Shown here piece after piece: positions 26,732 to 34,921 of a DNA stretch of 64,000 nucleotides. Made by a program: the position numbers and the translations under genes. This stretch comes from Gallionellales bacterium 39-52-133. Its GTDB lineage: Bacteria > Pseudomonadota > Gammaproteobacteria > Burkholderiales > Gallionellaceae. A model generated the notes under the pieces. That model had not been told where the DNA came from and made no database searches. It saw nothing but the letters and a program-made list of their open reading frames with translations. The stretch covers positions 1 through 64,000 of the forward strand of contig NCJL01000003.1 of assembly GCA_002278935.1 (NCBI GenBank), given 5' to 3'. Position 1 is the first letter of the stretch. Each line of letters opens with the position of its first letter.

Positions 26732-26911
26732 TTGTGTTTGTTCCGTGGTTCAATGTATATATGAGAGTATATCTAATTGAGTAGGCTGGCCGAAGTCTTA
26801 AGTAATTATATTTTTGCTGCAAAGATAATTGCTTTGGTGGTGTTTGAGTAAACAGGCAAGTAATTAGCAAGTTATCGAGGGATGTTTGTTTTTAACATGG
26901 GGAATTTAGAC

Positions 26912-27520
26912 ATGGCTAGCATAGGAATACTTGCGTATGGTTCGTTGATAGATGATCCGGGTATAGAAATTCAACCACTTATAGTTGAACAACGGGCTGG
27001 TGTTGAGACACCTTTCCGTATTGAGTTTGCACGATCGAGCTCAACCCGAAATGGTGCACCAACAGTTATACCAGTTGAGAATGGTGGCTCAAGTGTGCTT
27101 GCGTCAATTCTTGTTTTGGATAAAGTCGTTAGTCTCGTCGCGGCAGAAGATTTGCTGTGGAGAAGAGAAACAAGGAACGAGTGCTCCGAGAGTCATTATA
27201 AAAGGGCAACGAAGCCGAATTTAAATAAAGTGGTTGTTAAATTATTGCATGACTTGGGTGGCTTGGATTTAGTTATATACACCAGTCTTGGTCCCAATAT
27301 AGAAGATCTAAGCCCCACAAAGCTGGCTGATCTTGCGGTTAGTAGTGCAAGGGCTAAAGCTGGCAAGGAAGGTACGGACGGCATCAGTTATCTTCTATCA
27401 TTAAAACGCCAAGGCATAGCTACGCCACTTGCACCGGCTTATGAAAGTGAAATACTTAGACTAACTAAAACATTGACTCTGGAGAGTGCGTTAGCTAAGT
27501 GTCAGGGTAAAGGGGTATAA
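26912..27520 (+). CDS. Gamma-glutamylcyclotransferase-like (AIG2-fold) protein
   Basis: A 202-residue protein whose N-terminus ILAYGSLIDDPG matches the YGSL loop of the gamma-glutamylcyclotransferase/AIG2 fold. An acidic position in AAEDLLWRRETRNE could be the catalytic Glu. The start at 26912 is preferred over in-frame ATGs at 26882 and 26897, because GGGGAA lies 7 bases upstream and the domain begins there. It stands between thyA and the Fic gene. Relatives act on gamma-glutamylamines or modified peptides; the substrate here is unknown. Confidence 0.6.
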   Translation: MASIGILAYGSLIDDPGIEIQPLIVEQRAGVETPFRIEFARSSSTRNGAPTVIPVENGGSSVLASILVLDKVVSLVAAEDLLWRRETRNECSESHYKRATKPNLNKVVVKLLHDLGGLDLVIYTSLGPNIEDLSPTKLADLAVSSARAKAGKEGTDGISYLLSLKRQGIATPLAPAYESEILRLTKTLTLESALAKCQGKGV

Positions 27521-27547
27521 ATCTTTAATGGCATGTCCAAACTTGGT

Positions 27548-27645
27548 GTCAGCTCTTGCAATACAACGTTATTATGCAACATGCTGATTCTATTCAATAT
27601 TTAGAATGCTGACTAGCGCATCACTAGCGCATCAAGAGACAGGCT
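27548..27645 (+). repeat. Direct repeat downstream of the AbiEi-Fic gene (left copy)
   Basis: Shares about 90 bases with 29493-29581: CTTGCAATACAACGTTATTATG is almost exact, followed by AACAT..TGATT.TATT.AAT and GCTAGCGCATCA-type sequence. This copy has an extra 11-base duplication (CTAGCGCATCA). It contains a copy of the dispersed AT-rich repeat. Together with the right copy it brackets the Fic gene. Confidence 0.8.
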
Positions 27646-27651
27646 GGCTGC

Positions 27652-29193
27652 TTACACTAAGTTATAGCGGCTATCAGCGCGCATTTCGTTCGCAATAAAA
27701 TTTGCAAAAGGTTTGATGTCGCCACCCACGCTTGCCGCTTCAAGCGCTGCCATATATTGATCGCGGCTTTTCATACGCACTATCGTCCATGGGTAACCAC
27801 CCGATGCCAGCATTGCATTCATCAGGAAACGGCCAACACGACCATTGCCATCAAAGTATGGATGGATAAACACAAAGAGGTGGTGTCCTAACACTGCACG
27901 CACTGCAGGCTCCGGTTCATTTGCAAGTAGGTTAAACAGCACCTCCATCGAGTCTGCCAGTGCCTCACGGGGTAGCGGGGCGTGCATTGAGTTCCTGATG
28001 AAGATAGGTCCACTGCGGTATCCGGCCAGTTGGTGTGGCTCCACAATACCTGCTGTAACTGAGGGGGCGAAAAGTTCACCATACCACTGGTGATGCGAGC
28101 TTCTTGCGACCTCACCGGGATTTTTACCGGATAGAATTTCAGCCAGGCTGGCTTTGACGGCCTGGAATGCTTGATAGTAGCCACGCGCAGCCAGTGCATC
28201 GCGGTTATTTTTGTCTTCTTCGTCTCCATCGGGATTCCAGTTGCCTTTTGCAACTCGCTCGATCAATTCATCATTGACCTGGTAGCCTTCAATGGAAAGG
28301 GAGTTGTAGGCATCTGCCACATATCGTTCGTTTACTTCAGCAAGGTAGGGTTCAGGGCTTTTGGGTAAGCCTGGTGCTGATGGGAATGCTGATAAAACAT
28401 CATCACGCCAACCCGCCCACATTGACTGGATGCGCATGGCGTAGGGAGAACGTTCCCGGCTGTTTCCCAATGTGGGTGTGGGTATCTCAAATGGATTGGA
28501 TTCGCGCACGTTGTGTTTCGCACGCTTCATCGTTTCAATAATGCGGTCTGCATCAGAGCCGCGCCCCATGAAGCGCAAAGCCCCTGCCAACCTTCCAGCG
28601 GGGGCAGGCATTCCATCACCAGCCAGCAGGATAGTGAGCAGTTCACCGGGGTCGCGAATTAGGTTGAGTGCGATTTCGGCTTCACGTGGGTTGTTTTTAA
28701 AAAACTGCGGGCCCAGGCGGCATAGGACTTCTGGCAATGGAATAACCTGTAATCCGTTCACCTCGATGCGGTTCCTGGGTACATTTTTTTCGTCTGTGTA
28801 GATCAGTACAGAGGTATCGTGAGGCAGGCTGAGGGTTGACGTGCCACCTTCTTTGGCAATCACTGCAATCTGGCGCGGAACAACTGTGCAGTGGGTATGC
28901 AACAAGGCAGATGCTTCTGTGTTGAGGCAATATCGTTTGCCAAAGCGCTTGTCCAAATAACCTGAAAGAAATGACCAGAAACTTGCATACCAGGAGGTGC
29001 TGTCTCCTTGGTTGTCTCTGGGATTGGAGCAGACGTACCATCCCTTCATTACAGGGCGCAAAAAACCTTCTTCTACCAGAATGGATCGGTGCGCTTCTTT
29101 CAGGCCATTAGACTCAACAACGCCGTTATGCTTGTCCTGCAATTTTTTGAGTGCTCTTAAAGCATCAGCGAGTTTTTCATTGGGTTTGGCCAT
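27652..29193 (-). CDS. Fic-family protein with N-terminal AbiEi-like domain
   Basis: A 513-residue protein. The first about 240 residues resemble the AbiEi antitoxin/transcriptional regulator (winged helix with VEEGFLRPVMKGWYV, then YLDKRFGKRYCLNTEASALLH). The C-terminal half is a Fic domain with HPYFDGNGRVGRF near residue 443. An inhibitory-helix motif SLSIEG (S-x-x-x-E-G) lies about residue 305, before the Fic core, making this a class II self-inhibited Fic. One chain would thus hold a DNA-binding part and an AMP-transferase part. It lies on the minus strand behind four phased repeats and is bracketed by direct repeats, consistent with a mobile cassette. Confidence 0.85.
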   Translation of the reverse strand: MAKPNEKLADALRALKKLQDKHNGVVESNGLKEAHRSILVEEGFLRPVMKGWYVCSNPRDNQGDSTSWYASFWSFLSGYLDKRFGKRYCLNTEASALLHTHCTVVPRQIAVIAKEGGTSTLSLPHDTSVLIYTDEKNVPRNRIEVNGLQVIPLPEVLCRLGPQFFKNNPREAEIALNLIRDPGELLTILLAGDGMPAPAGRLAGALRFMGRGSDADRIIETMKRAKHNVRESNPFEIPTPTLGNSRERSPYAMRIQSMWAGWRDDVLSAFPSAPGLPKSPEPYLAEVNERYVADAYNSLSIEGYQVNDELIERVAKGNWNPDGDEEDKNNRDALAARGYYQAFQAVKASLAEILSGKNPGEVARSSHHQWYGELFAPSVTAGIVEPHQLAGYRSGPIFIRNSMHAPLPREALADSMEVLFNLLANEPEPAVRAVLGHHLFVFIHPYFDGNGRVGRFLMNAMLASGGYPWTIVRMKSRDQYMAALEAASVGGDIKPFANFIANEMRADSRYNLV

Positions 29194-29203
29194 TGGGTGT
29201 CAG

Positions 29204-29299
29204 TTATGTTATTGCACGTTGTATGAACTATGTTATTAGTTTAATAATCAACTATGTTATTGGCTTGTGCGCTGGCTATGTTATTGCGGATTTTTGTAT
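29204..29299. repeat. Four 24-bp-phased direct repeats upstream of the Fic gene
   Basis: The 10-base core CTATGTTATT (first copy TTATGTTATT) starts at 29204, 29228, 29252 and 29276, exactly 24 bases apart. The sequence between the cores is not conserved. The array begins 11 bases upstream of the Fic start codon on the minus strand. Iterated phased sites are typical operators; autoregulation by the AbiEi-like winged-helix domain is a reasonable guess. Confidence 0.75.
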
Positions 29300-29629
29300 T
29301 ACAACATATTGTTATATAAAATAAAAGTAAATTTTCAAATGTAAGTTATTTGCGTGTAATTATTATGAAATTTAGATCAATTGTCGGTGCATTCACTTGC
29401 TTGTAAAGCGCAGCATTGCTGCGCTGATACGCAACGATTCGGCTGAGTTGGGGGCTGCTTCATCGCAGCACTTGCAAAGAGAAAATCATGACGTCAGGTC
29501 TTGCAATACAACGTTATTATGTAACATATTGATTTTATTTAATTTATTGAATAACGGCTAGCGCATCAGGAGGCAGGCGGGTTTCCTCAGTCTCGACTTG
29601 TTGTATAGAGCTTATGGTAGGCTTTTGAC
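29300..29629. other. Intergenic region before the pgsA-like gene, including right direct repeat
   Basis: About 330 bases with no supported gene. The part from 29493 to 29581 is the right copy of the direct repeat that brackets the Fic gene. The rest is AT-rich with a GC-rich patch around 29400-29460 (GCAGCATTGCTGCGCTGA can form a hairpin). Confidence 0.5.
29493..29581 (+). repeat. Direct repeat upstream of the AbiEi-Fic gene (right copy)
   Basis: Matches 27548-27645 over almost its whole length and in the same orientation. It contains the dispersed AT-rich element (GTAACATATTGATT then TTATTTAATTTATTG). The cassette between the two copies is about 1.85 kb and holds only the Fic gene and its repeat array. 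Confidence 0.8.
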
Positions 29630-30178
29630 ATGCTCAATATTCCCAACTTTCTCACCCTGCTGCGCATTGCCCTGGTGCCTTACATTGCGATGCGCCTGCT
29701 GGATGGTGCCTATGCCACGGCCTGTGTGCTGTTTATTATTTCCGCCTTGTCTGACTGGGTGGATGGTGTGATTGCGCGGCACTGGAACCAGCGCACGCGT
29801 TTTGGCGCGATGGCTGATCCGCTGGCTGACAAGTTGACGATGCTTACGGTTACGCTGCTGCTCACTTACCTGCATGCGCTGCCCTGGTGGTTTACGCTGG
29901 CTGTTATTCTGCGGGATGTGCTGATTGTTGCGGGGGCATTGGCGTTTCACTTTATGATTGGGCAGCTGGTGATGGCACCGAGCCGCATTTCCAAGCTGAA
30001 TACGGCACTGGCATTTATTCTGCTGGTTACCGTTCTGGCCATTGAGGCCGGCTTCCTTCCCGATGGTCCATGGCGCGCGGCGCTGTTGTATTCCACCTTC
30101 CTTACCACGGTGCTTTCTGGCGGGTGGTATGTCTACGTCTGGGGGCGCAAGGCGATCGAGGCGCGTAAAGCGATTTGA
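29630..30178 (+). CDS. CDP-alcohol phosphatidyltransferase (PgsA-like)
   Basis: A 182-residue membrane enzyme with the full CDP-alcohol phosphotransferase signature D-G-x2-A-R-x8-G-x3-D-x3-D (from about residue 45: DGVIARHW...FGAMADPLADK). About five hydrophobic helices are visible. It resembles phosphatidylglycerophosphate synthase (N-terminus IPNFLTLLRI). It transfers a phosphatidyl group from CDP-diacylglycerol to an alcohol at the inner membrane. Being slightly shorter than classic PgsA, it may be a second paralogue. It marks the return to ordinary chromosomal DNA after the Fic cassette. Confidence 0.85.
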   Translation: MLNIPNFLTLLRIALVPYIAMRLLDGAYATACVLFIISALSDWVDGVIARHWNQRTRFGAMADPLADKLTMLTVTLLLTYLHALPWWFTLAVILRDVLIVAGALAFHFMIGQLVMAPSRISKLNTALAFILLVTVLAIEAGFLPDGPWRAALLYSTFLTTVLSGGWYVYVWGRKAIEARKAI

Positions 30179-30586
30179 TTTTGTTAATCCAAGGGAGTCA
30201 GCTTCGCATTTGAAAGTGACTGATCAAGAAATAGCGGGTATTGCTGCAGGCTGAACTGACTGAGCTAAACAAAGAAATCGATAGGGGGAGAATAAATTAG
30301 GGTCAGATTCGACAAAAACCAATAGGACCATCCTTAAATATTTAATATAATCAATGTGTTGTAATACTTGTTTGATCGGCGTATTACCCTGGTTACATAT
30401 CAAATTCTCTTCCTTCTACGACCCTAGTGCTTCTTGCCAAACTGGCGGTCAATAATGTTCCCCCACAATATTGACATTAGAACGAACGTTCTTTAGGATG
30501 AGGTTGTCATTTTAACTATCTGACAAAATTCGTTATTTCCACTTATACGGGAAATCATCTGACTATAACTAATCCATTGGATTATA
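30179..30586. promoter_or_regulatory. Intergenic region with dispersed repeat and candidate operator
   Basis: About 400 bases without a gene. It holds an inverted copy of the AT-rich repeat (30336-30366), a small palindrome GAACGTTC near 30485, and AATCCATTGGATT (30571-30583), a 6-bp-arm palindrome that ends just before the relE-like start and is a likely operator for the toxin-antitoxin pair. Confidence 0.4.
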
Positions 30587-30928
30587 ATGAATATGATTAC
30601 GATTGCAGAGGTGCCAGAATATATCCGTCAGGCAGAAAAACTTTTAAGTGCCTCAGAAAGACAGGATGTATTGAGTTATCTGGCCGCGCACCCCAAAACG
30701 GGTGATCTGATTGAAGGCACGGGCGGTGTTCGCAAGCTGCGTTGGGGCAGGGGTGGCCGTGGCAAGAGTGGTGGTGTGCGCGTTATTTATTACTACCATA
30801 GCGAGTTGATGCCGCTCTATTTGCTGACGTTATTTGCCAAGAATGAGCAGGTCAATCTGAGCAAAGCCGAACGCAATGATTTGGCGAAGCTGGTAGATAT
30901 TTTGGTTGCAACATGGATTGAGAGGTGA
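30587..30928 (+). CDS. RelE/HigB-type toxin
   Basis: A 113-residue RelE-superfamily toxin: GTGGVRKLRWGRGGRGKSGGVRVIYYYHSELMPLYLLTLFAKNEQ is the central core of the HigB2/RelE-like family that pairs with NadS-type antitoxins. A second in-frame ATG two codons later (30593) is possible. The antitoxin gene begins 3 bases after the stop, that is, toxin first, antitoxin second. The predicted action is mRNA cleavage. Confidence 0.87.
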   Translation: MNMITIAEVPEYIRQAEKLLSASERQDVLSYLAAHPKTGDLIEGTGGVRKLRWGRGGRGKSGGVRVIYYYHSELMPLYLLTLFAKNEQVNLSKAERNDLAKLVDILVATWIER

Positions 30929-30931
30929 GAA

Positions 30932-31219
30932 ATGGGAAAATCTTTTGACAGTATTTCGCGCGGTTTAAATGAAGCCATTGCCCATGCCAAGGGAAAAAAG
31001 GTGGCGGTAAAAACATATAAGCCCGAGATGGTGGATGTTTCTGCCCTGCGCCAGGGCATGGGTATGACACAGGAACAATTTGCCGCAAGGTTCGGGTTTT
31101 CTGTTGCAACGTTGCGCCACTGGGAACGCGGTGACCGCACACCGCAAGGTGCATCACTGGTGCTGTTGAATGTGATTAAGCGCGCACCGGATGTTGTTAC
31201 CGCTGCGTTGAGTAGTTAG
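30932..31219 (+). CDS. NadS/HigA-type antitoxin
   Basis: A 95-residue Xre-type regulator. The helix-turn-helix is GMTQEQFAARFGFSVATLRHWERGDRTPQGAS (about residues 48-80). The N-terminal part (SFDSISRGLNEAIAHAKGK) would contact the toxin. Positioned directly after the RelE-like gene. Confidence 0.88.
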   Translation: MGKSFDSISRGLNEAIAHAKGKKVAVKTYKPEMVDVSALRQGMGMTQEQFAARFGFSVATLRHWERGDRTPQGASLVLLNVIKRAPDVVTAALSS

Positions 31220-31478
31220 GCGATTATTCTAATCAACGCAGTTGACCGCTCCATTTAGATTTCAAGCCAATGAACATAACGCAATTGATTCTTATCATTA
31301 CGCTCACCATTTCGGTGAATCACTGTTAGAAAGATGTCCGGGTACAGTGAGCAGGGTGCGTAGTGGTGATGAATTGCCAGACGCAATTAGTTCACGTGGA
31401 GTGTACGGTTTAATGAGAAAGAGTAGTCGCAGATCTCAGGGGCAGACTCCATCGATTTCGCTGATTGTTTCGATCAGC
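31220..31478. other. Intergenic region between RelE/NadS and HepT genes
   Basis: About 260 bases. An open frame of 85 codons is present, but its protein has no recognisable domain, ribosome site or credible composition. No feature is supported here. Confidence 0.3.
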
Positions 31479-31841
31479 TTACTTGGTTTGATCGAGTAAT
31501 TGCTTGATTTGCACGTGCAGCTGCGGCAAGTCTGAGTGAATGGTTTTCCAGATCATTTCAAAATCCACTTTGAAATAGCCGTGGGCTACCCGGTTGCGCA
31601 TGGCGTAGATAACTGTCCAAGGTATGTCCGGATGTGCAGCAGCAAAAGCTGCGTGGTGGGTTTCGATGTTGTGCGCGGCTTCGCCGATAATTTCAAAATT
31701 GCGCACTACCGCATCTTGCGTTTTTTGGTCATTCAGGAATTCTACTTCGTCTGTGTCAGCCAGATAGCGGTCTATACGTTCAATCGCTTCGAGAATATGC
31801 TCAAGATAATCGGGGATGCGAAGGACGTCAGATTTGCTCAT
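31479..31841 (-). CDS. HepT-like (DUF86) HEPN toxin
   Basis: A 120-residue HEPN-domain protein. The RNase-type motif R-x4-6-H appears as MRNRVAHGYF near residue 82-91. The gene overlaps the upstream nucleotidyltransferase gene by 4 bases. HepT is the toxin of the MntA-HepT pair, in which MntA adds AMP to a Tyr near the HepT active site; the GYF segment here supplies such a Tyr. Confidence 0.9.
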   Translation of the reverse strand: MSKSDVLRIPDYLEHILEAIERIDRYLADTDEVEFLNDQKTQDAVVRNFEIIGEAAHNIETHHAAFAAAHPDIPWTVIYAMRNRVAHGYFKVDFEMIWKTIHSDLPQLHVQIKQLLDQTK

Positions 31842-32128
31842 ACCGTTGCGGCTTCGTTCATCACTTGTGCGCGGAATTTATCGGGCAGCGCATTGGGTGT
31901 TAAGACATCCACTTTTACATTTAGCAGGCGTGCAACTTCAACTTGAATTCTTGCGATGTCCATCAGTGTAGTTTCAGATGTGGGTTCAACCAGCAGATCA
32001 AGGTCGCTGTCTTCTGTATCTTTGCCGTGCAACGCAGAGCCAAATACACTCACGTTGGCCACGCGGTGGCTGAGTGCAATGCGGCGTATTTCAGCGCGGT
32101 GTTGTTGCAGGGCTATGGAAGGGCGCAT
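31838..32128 (-). CDS. MntA-type nucleotidyltransferase antitoxin
   Basis: A 96-residue minimal nucleotidyltransferase: VFGSALHGKDTEDSDLDLLV carries the GS-x9-D-x-D active site. As the partner of HepT it should polyadenylate or AMPylate the toxin and silence it. It is the first gene of the pair on the minus strand. Confidence 0.9.
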   Translation of the reverse strand: MRPSIALQQHRAEIRRIALSHRVANVSVFGSALHGKDTEDSDLDLLVEPTSETTLMDIARIQVEVARLLNVKVDVLTPNALPDKFRAQVMNEAATV

Positions 32129-32235
32129 GGCTTTGTTCCTGAAAGGTTCTCGGGCATTATAGCCAAGTATAGGTGCACAGTCACACTGCAGTAGCTAAGC
32201 AAGCACCGGCTGACGATGAATTACCATACGTCATT

Positions 32236-32277
32236 TAGGGTGCGCCGTGCGCCCCATGGTGCGTAGACGCACCCTAC
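32236..32277. repeat. Short palindromic intergenic repeat
   Basis: TAGGGTGCG and CGCACCCTAC flank a GC-rich core (CGTGCGCCCCATGGTGCG). It lies between the mntA gene and the end of the HU-LysM gene. It can fold into a strong hairpin and may terminate transcription of the HU-LysM operon. Confidence 0.5.
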
Positions 32278-32310
32278 ATTACAACTCCATAAGCAACTAC
32301 GTTTTCAGGA

Positions 32311-33174
32311 TTATTCTTCAGGCATGCGGGCCGCTTCCTTCTCATACGCTGCAGCGCGGGGGTTGCCGAGTTTGCGGTAATCGTCGGCCGCAAGCTGGTA
32401 AGCGTTCTTTTTCTGACGCAGATCGGCGACATTGGGATTGCTTGCGCTGCCGGCCAGAGAGGGTATCCGCAGTGTGATTCCGCTATCGATCAGGTCCGGG
32501 TTGTGGCGGGGCAGTTCTGGTCTGTTCTCCGCATAGATAAGCGGCCACCAATAGGGATCGCCCAATCGGCTTGCAGCAATCGACCACAAGGTGTCGCCGG
32601 GCGCCACGATAACGCCTGTCGCCGCAGCGGTGGTTTCCACTTCTGCGGGAGCAGCGGGGACGGGTGCAACGGCAACGGGTGCGGGAGTCTGTTCGGTTTG
32701 CACTACGACGGCTTGCTCGGGTGGCACGATGGAGGCCTCCTGAGTGGAGTTTTCACTCATAGTATTGATGCCAAGCAGGATCAGCAGCAATAAAAGCAGC
32801 GCCAGCAAGATCCAGACGAGGGGTCTGGTGCGCCAGCCGGTTTTGTCCGGTGTGAGTTCCCTGATTCGCAGATGGCTGAAAGGTGCGTTAACCGCCAGGC
32901 GCAATGCGCCGTAGGGGTGAAAGTGGACACGCGTGTGCTCGGGAATTGTTAACGGCGCGCCGGAGTTGGGGTTGTGCCCCGCCTGTTGATCGACATGGGT
33001 GGTATGGAAACGGCCAAAGTGATACAGATGAATGTCGCCGCCTTTTTCCAGCTCGTCACTGATGGATTTCGCAAACTGGTGGATAAAGGTGTCTGCTTCT
33101 ACACTGCTGACCTTGGCCCGCTCGGCTACCAGCGCCGTAAAGGTGTGGAGCGTTATCTTGTTGTCGTCGCTCAT
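32311..33174 (-). CDS. HU-like domain / membrane segment / LysM protein
   Basis: A 287-residue protein with an unusual layout. Residues 1-95 match an HU/IHF-type domain (SSVEADTFIHQFAKSISDELEKGGDIHLYHFGRFHTTHV). A transmembrane segment rich in Leu follows (about 118-138), then an Ala/Pro-rich linker, then a LysM domain (about 193-245; VAPGDTLWSIAASRLGDPYWWPLIYAENRPEL). The HU part would face the cytoplasm and the LysM part the periplasmic peptidoglycan. HU-like domains in such membrane proteins may serve protein contacts rather than DNA binding. The gene overlaps the upstream HU gene by 4 bases. Confidence 0.75.
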   Translation of the reverse strand: MSDDNKITLHTFTALVAERAKVSSVEADTFIHQFAKSISDELEKGGDIHLYHFGRFHTTHVDQQAGHNPNSGAPLTIPEHTRVHFHPYGALRLAVNAPFSHLRIRELTPDKTGWRTRPLVWILLALLLLLLILLGINTMSENSTQEASIVPPEQAVVVQTEQTPAPVAVAPVPAAPAEVETTAAATGVIVAPGDTLWSIAASRLGDPYWWPLIYAENRPELPRHNPDLIDSGITLRIPSLAGSASNPNVADLRQKKNAYQLAADDYRKLGNPRAAAYEKEAARMPEE

Positions 33175-33476
33175 GTTGGCGCACCTGCTTCGTTCGCTTC
33201 GATATCGTAAACTTCTTCACGCAGCAAGGTGCCCGTGCGAAACACCGGCACGCGCCGTTTTGGGAAAATCGCAAAGTCATGACTGGCTGGCCGATAACCG
33301 CGGTGCTCGTCGTAGGTCGCCGTGTCGAAGGTGCCAAGGTGCGGGATGGTTACCGCGTGCCCAACCCGGAGCAGGTCACGAATCTCCCGCAGGGTTGCCT
33401 TCAGCAAGCGCTGCGACTGGGCATTCGATATGCGCAACTTCTGTGCAACTTTTTCAACAAGTTCAGATTGATCCAT
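33171..33476 (-). CDS. HU-family-like protein
   Basis: A 101-residue HU/IHF-like protein beginning MDQSELVEKVAQKLRISNAQSQRLLKATLREIRDLLRVG. The conserved IPHLGTFDTATYDEHRGYRP segment corresponds to the HU beta-arm start, but the arm sequence is divergent. The start at 33476 is preferred over a longer frame that begins with a Cys/Met-rich leader. It forms an operon with the HU-LysM gene (4-base overlap), so the two HU domains may pair as a heterodimer. Confidence 0.75.
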   Translation of the reverse strand: MDQSELVEKVAQKLRISNAQSQRLLKATLREIRDLLRVGHAVTIPHLGTFDTATYDEHRGYRPASHDFAIFPKRRVPVFRTGTLLREEVYDIEANEAGAPT

Positions 33477-33757
33477 GGGTGTACCTTGACGGGTTGGTTT
33501 ATGTGAAGTGCCAGGAACTACTTTAGGGGAGACCGTCATTTGCATCTGTGCGCAAGCGCACATTAGTCAACTGGCAATCAGGTGGGAGTAGGAATTCGTC
33601 ATTAAGTCCCATGTAGGTTGGGTGGGATTATTTCGACCATTTTTGAGATGCACATAAAACCGGGGCTCTTGCTAGCTTTTAGCGGTGATTTTGCGCTATT
33701 ATTAAAAAAATATGATATTAGTTTAATAACGCAAGTTCTTATTAAAGGTTTGCCGCC

Positions 33758-34921
33758 ATGCACAGAGATATCACGGGCCACTATGTTTCAAGTCCCGCTG
33801 GCGGGGAAATGGTGAACGCCTTTGTCCCCGGCCCTTTACCTCCCGTGCCTCCGCTGGAATTAAGCGGGGCACGGCAACATTTGCTTGAACGGGCAACCGT
33901 TGCGATAGGGCGGCTCGACAGCGTGAGTACCTTGCTGCCCGACCCGCAACTTTTTCTTTACGCTTATGTGCGTCGCGAAGCGGTATTGTCTTCTCAGATA
34001 GAAGGCACGCAATCTTCTTTGTCCGATTTGTTATTGTTTGAGCTGGATGAAGTGCCAGGTGTACCTTTTGACGATGTGGTGGAGGTCTCCAACTACATCA
34101 CCGCTCTGGAGCACGGTATGGCAAGACTTCGCGCAGATTTTCCGCTGTGTAACCGCTTGTTGCGCGAGATGCATGTTCATCTTATGTCGCGTGGTCGGGG
34201 TAGCGACAAGGCACCCGGCGAATTTCGCCGCAGCCAGAACTGGATCGGCGGCACCCGCCCCGGCAATGCTCGGTTCGTACCGCCACCGCCGCTGGAAGTT
34301 GAACACTGCATGGCCGCACTGGAACAGTTCATCAACCAGCCCGCCAATGCAACACCGGTGCTGATCAAGGCAGCTTTGGCGCATGTGCAATTTGAAACCA
34401 TTCACCCTTTTCTTGATGGCAATGGCAGGCTCGGTCGTCTGCTCATTGCGCTGTTGCTGCATCAGGGCGGCCTGTTGGCGCAGCCGTTGCTGTACCTGAG
34501 TCTTTATTTCAAACAGCATCGCGCCCTGTATTACGACTTGCTGGACAGGGTTCGCACACAGGGTGATTGGGAAGCATGGGTAGATTTTTTCCTCGAAGGT
34601 GTTGAGCAAACCGCACAAGGTGCCGTGCTGACAGCACAGCGGCTGGTCGAGCTGTTTCAGCAGGATAGTATGCGTATTCAAGGAACTGGCCGCGGCGCAG
34701 CGAATGCCTTGCGAGTGCTCAACGCTTTACGCAGTCACCCCGTTTCCAGCCTCAAATTACTGTGTACGGAAACAGGTATGTCCTTTCCTACCGTCGGAAA
34801 AGTCATGCAAACGCTGACCAAGCTTGGTATCTCACGCGAACTCACCGGACAGCGCCGCAACCGGGTGTTTGTATACGATGGCTATTTAAGCATTCTGAAT
34901 GAGGGTGGTGAAGCGCTATGA
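33758..34921 (+). CDS. Fic-family protein with C-terminal winged helix
   Basis: A 387-residue Fic protein. An inhibitory motif SSQIEG lies near residue 77-82 and the catalytic motif HPFLDGNGRLGRL near 213-225, so it is an N-terminally self-inhibited class II enzyme. The C-terminal about 80 residues (LRVLNALRSHPVSSLKLLCTETGMSFPTVGKVMQTLTKLGI) form a winged helix that may bind DNA or a partner. It adds AMP or a similar group to an unknown target. The following gene overlaps by 4 bases (ATGA). Confidence 0.88.
   Translation: MHRDITGHYVSSPAGGEMVNAFVPGPLPPVPPLELSGARQHLLERATVAIGRLDSVSTLLPDPQLFLYAYVRREAVLSSQIEGTQSSLSDLLLFELDEVPGVPFDDVVEVSNYITALEHGMARLRADFPLCNRLLREMHVHLMSRGRGSDKAPGEFRRSQNWIGGTRPGNARFVPPPPLEVEHCMAALEQFINQPANATPVLIKAALAHVQFETIHPFLDGNGRLGRLLIALLLHQGGLLAQPLLYLSLYFKQHRALYYDLLDRVRTQGDWEAWVDFFLEGVEQTAQGAVLTAQRLVELFQQDSMRIQGTGRGAANALRVLNALRSHPVSSLKLLCTETGMSFPTVGKVMQTLTKLGISRELTGQRRNRVFVYDGYLSILNEGGEAL

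Noticed and set aside
29204..29299. Possible CRISPR array because of regular spacing
   Set aside because: The repeated core is only 10 bases and the unit 24 bases with four copies; no cas gene is present. Phased operator sites fit better.
31242..31499. 85-codon open frame between toxin-antitoxin genes
   Set aside because: No ribosome site, no recognised domain, and composition unlike neighbouring genes.
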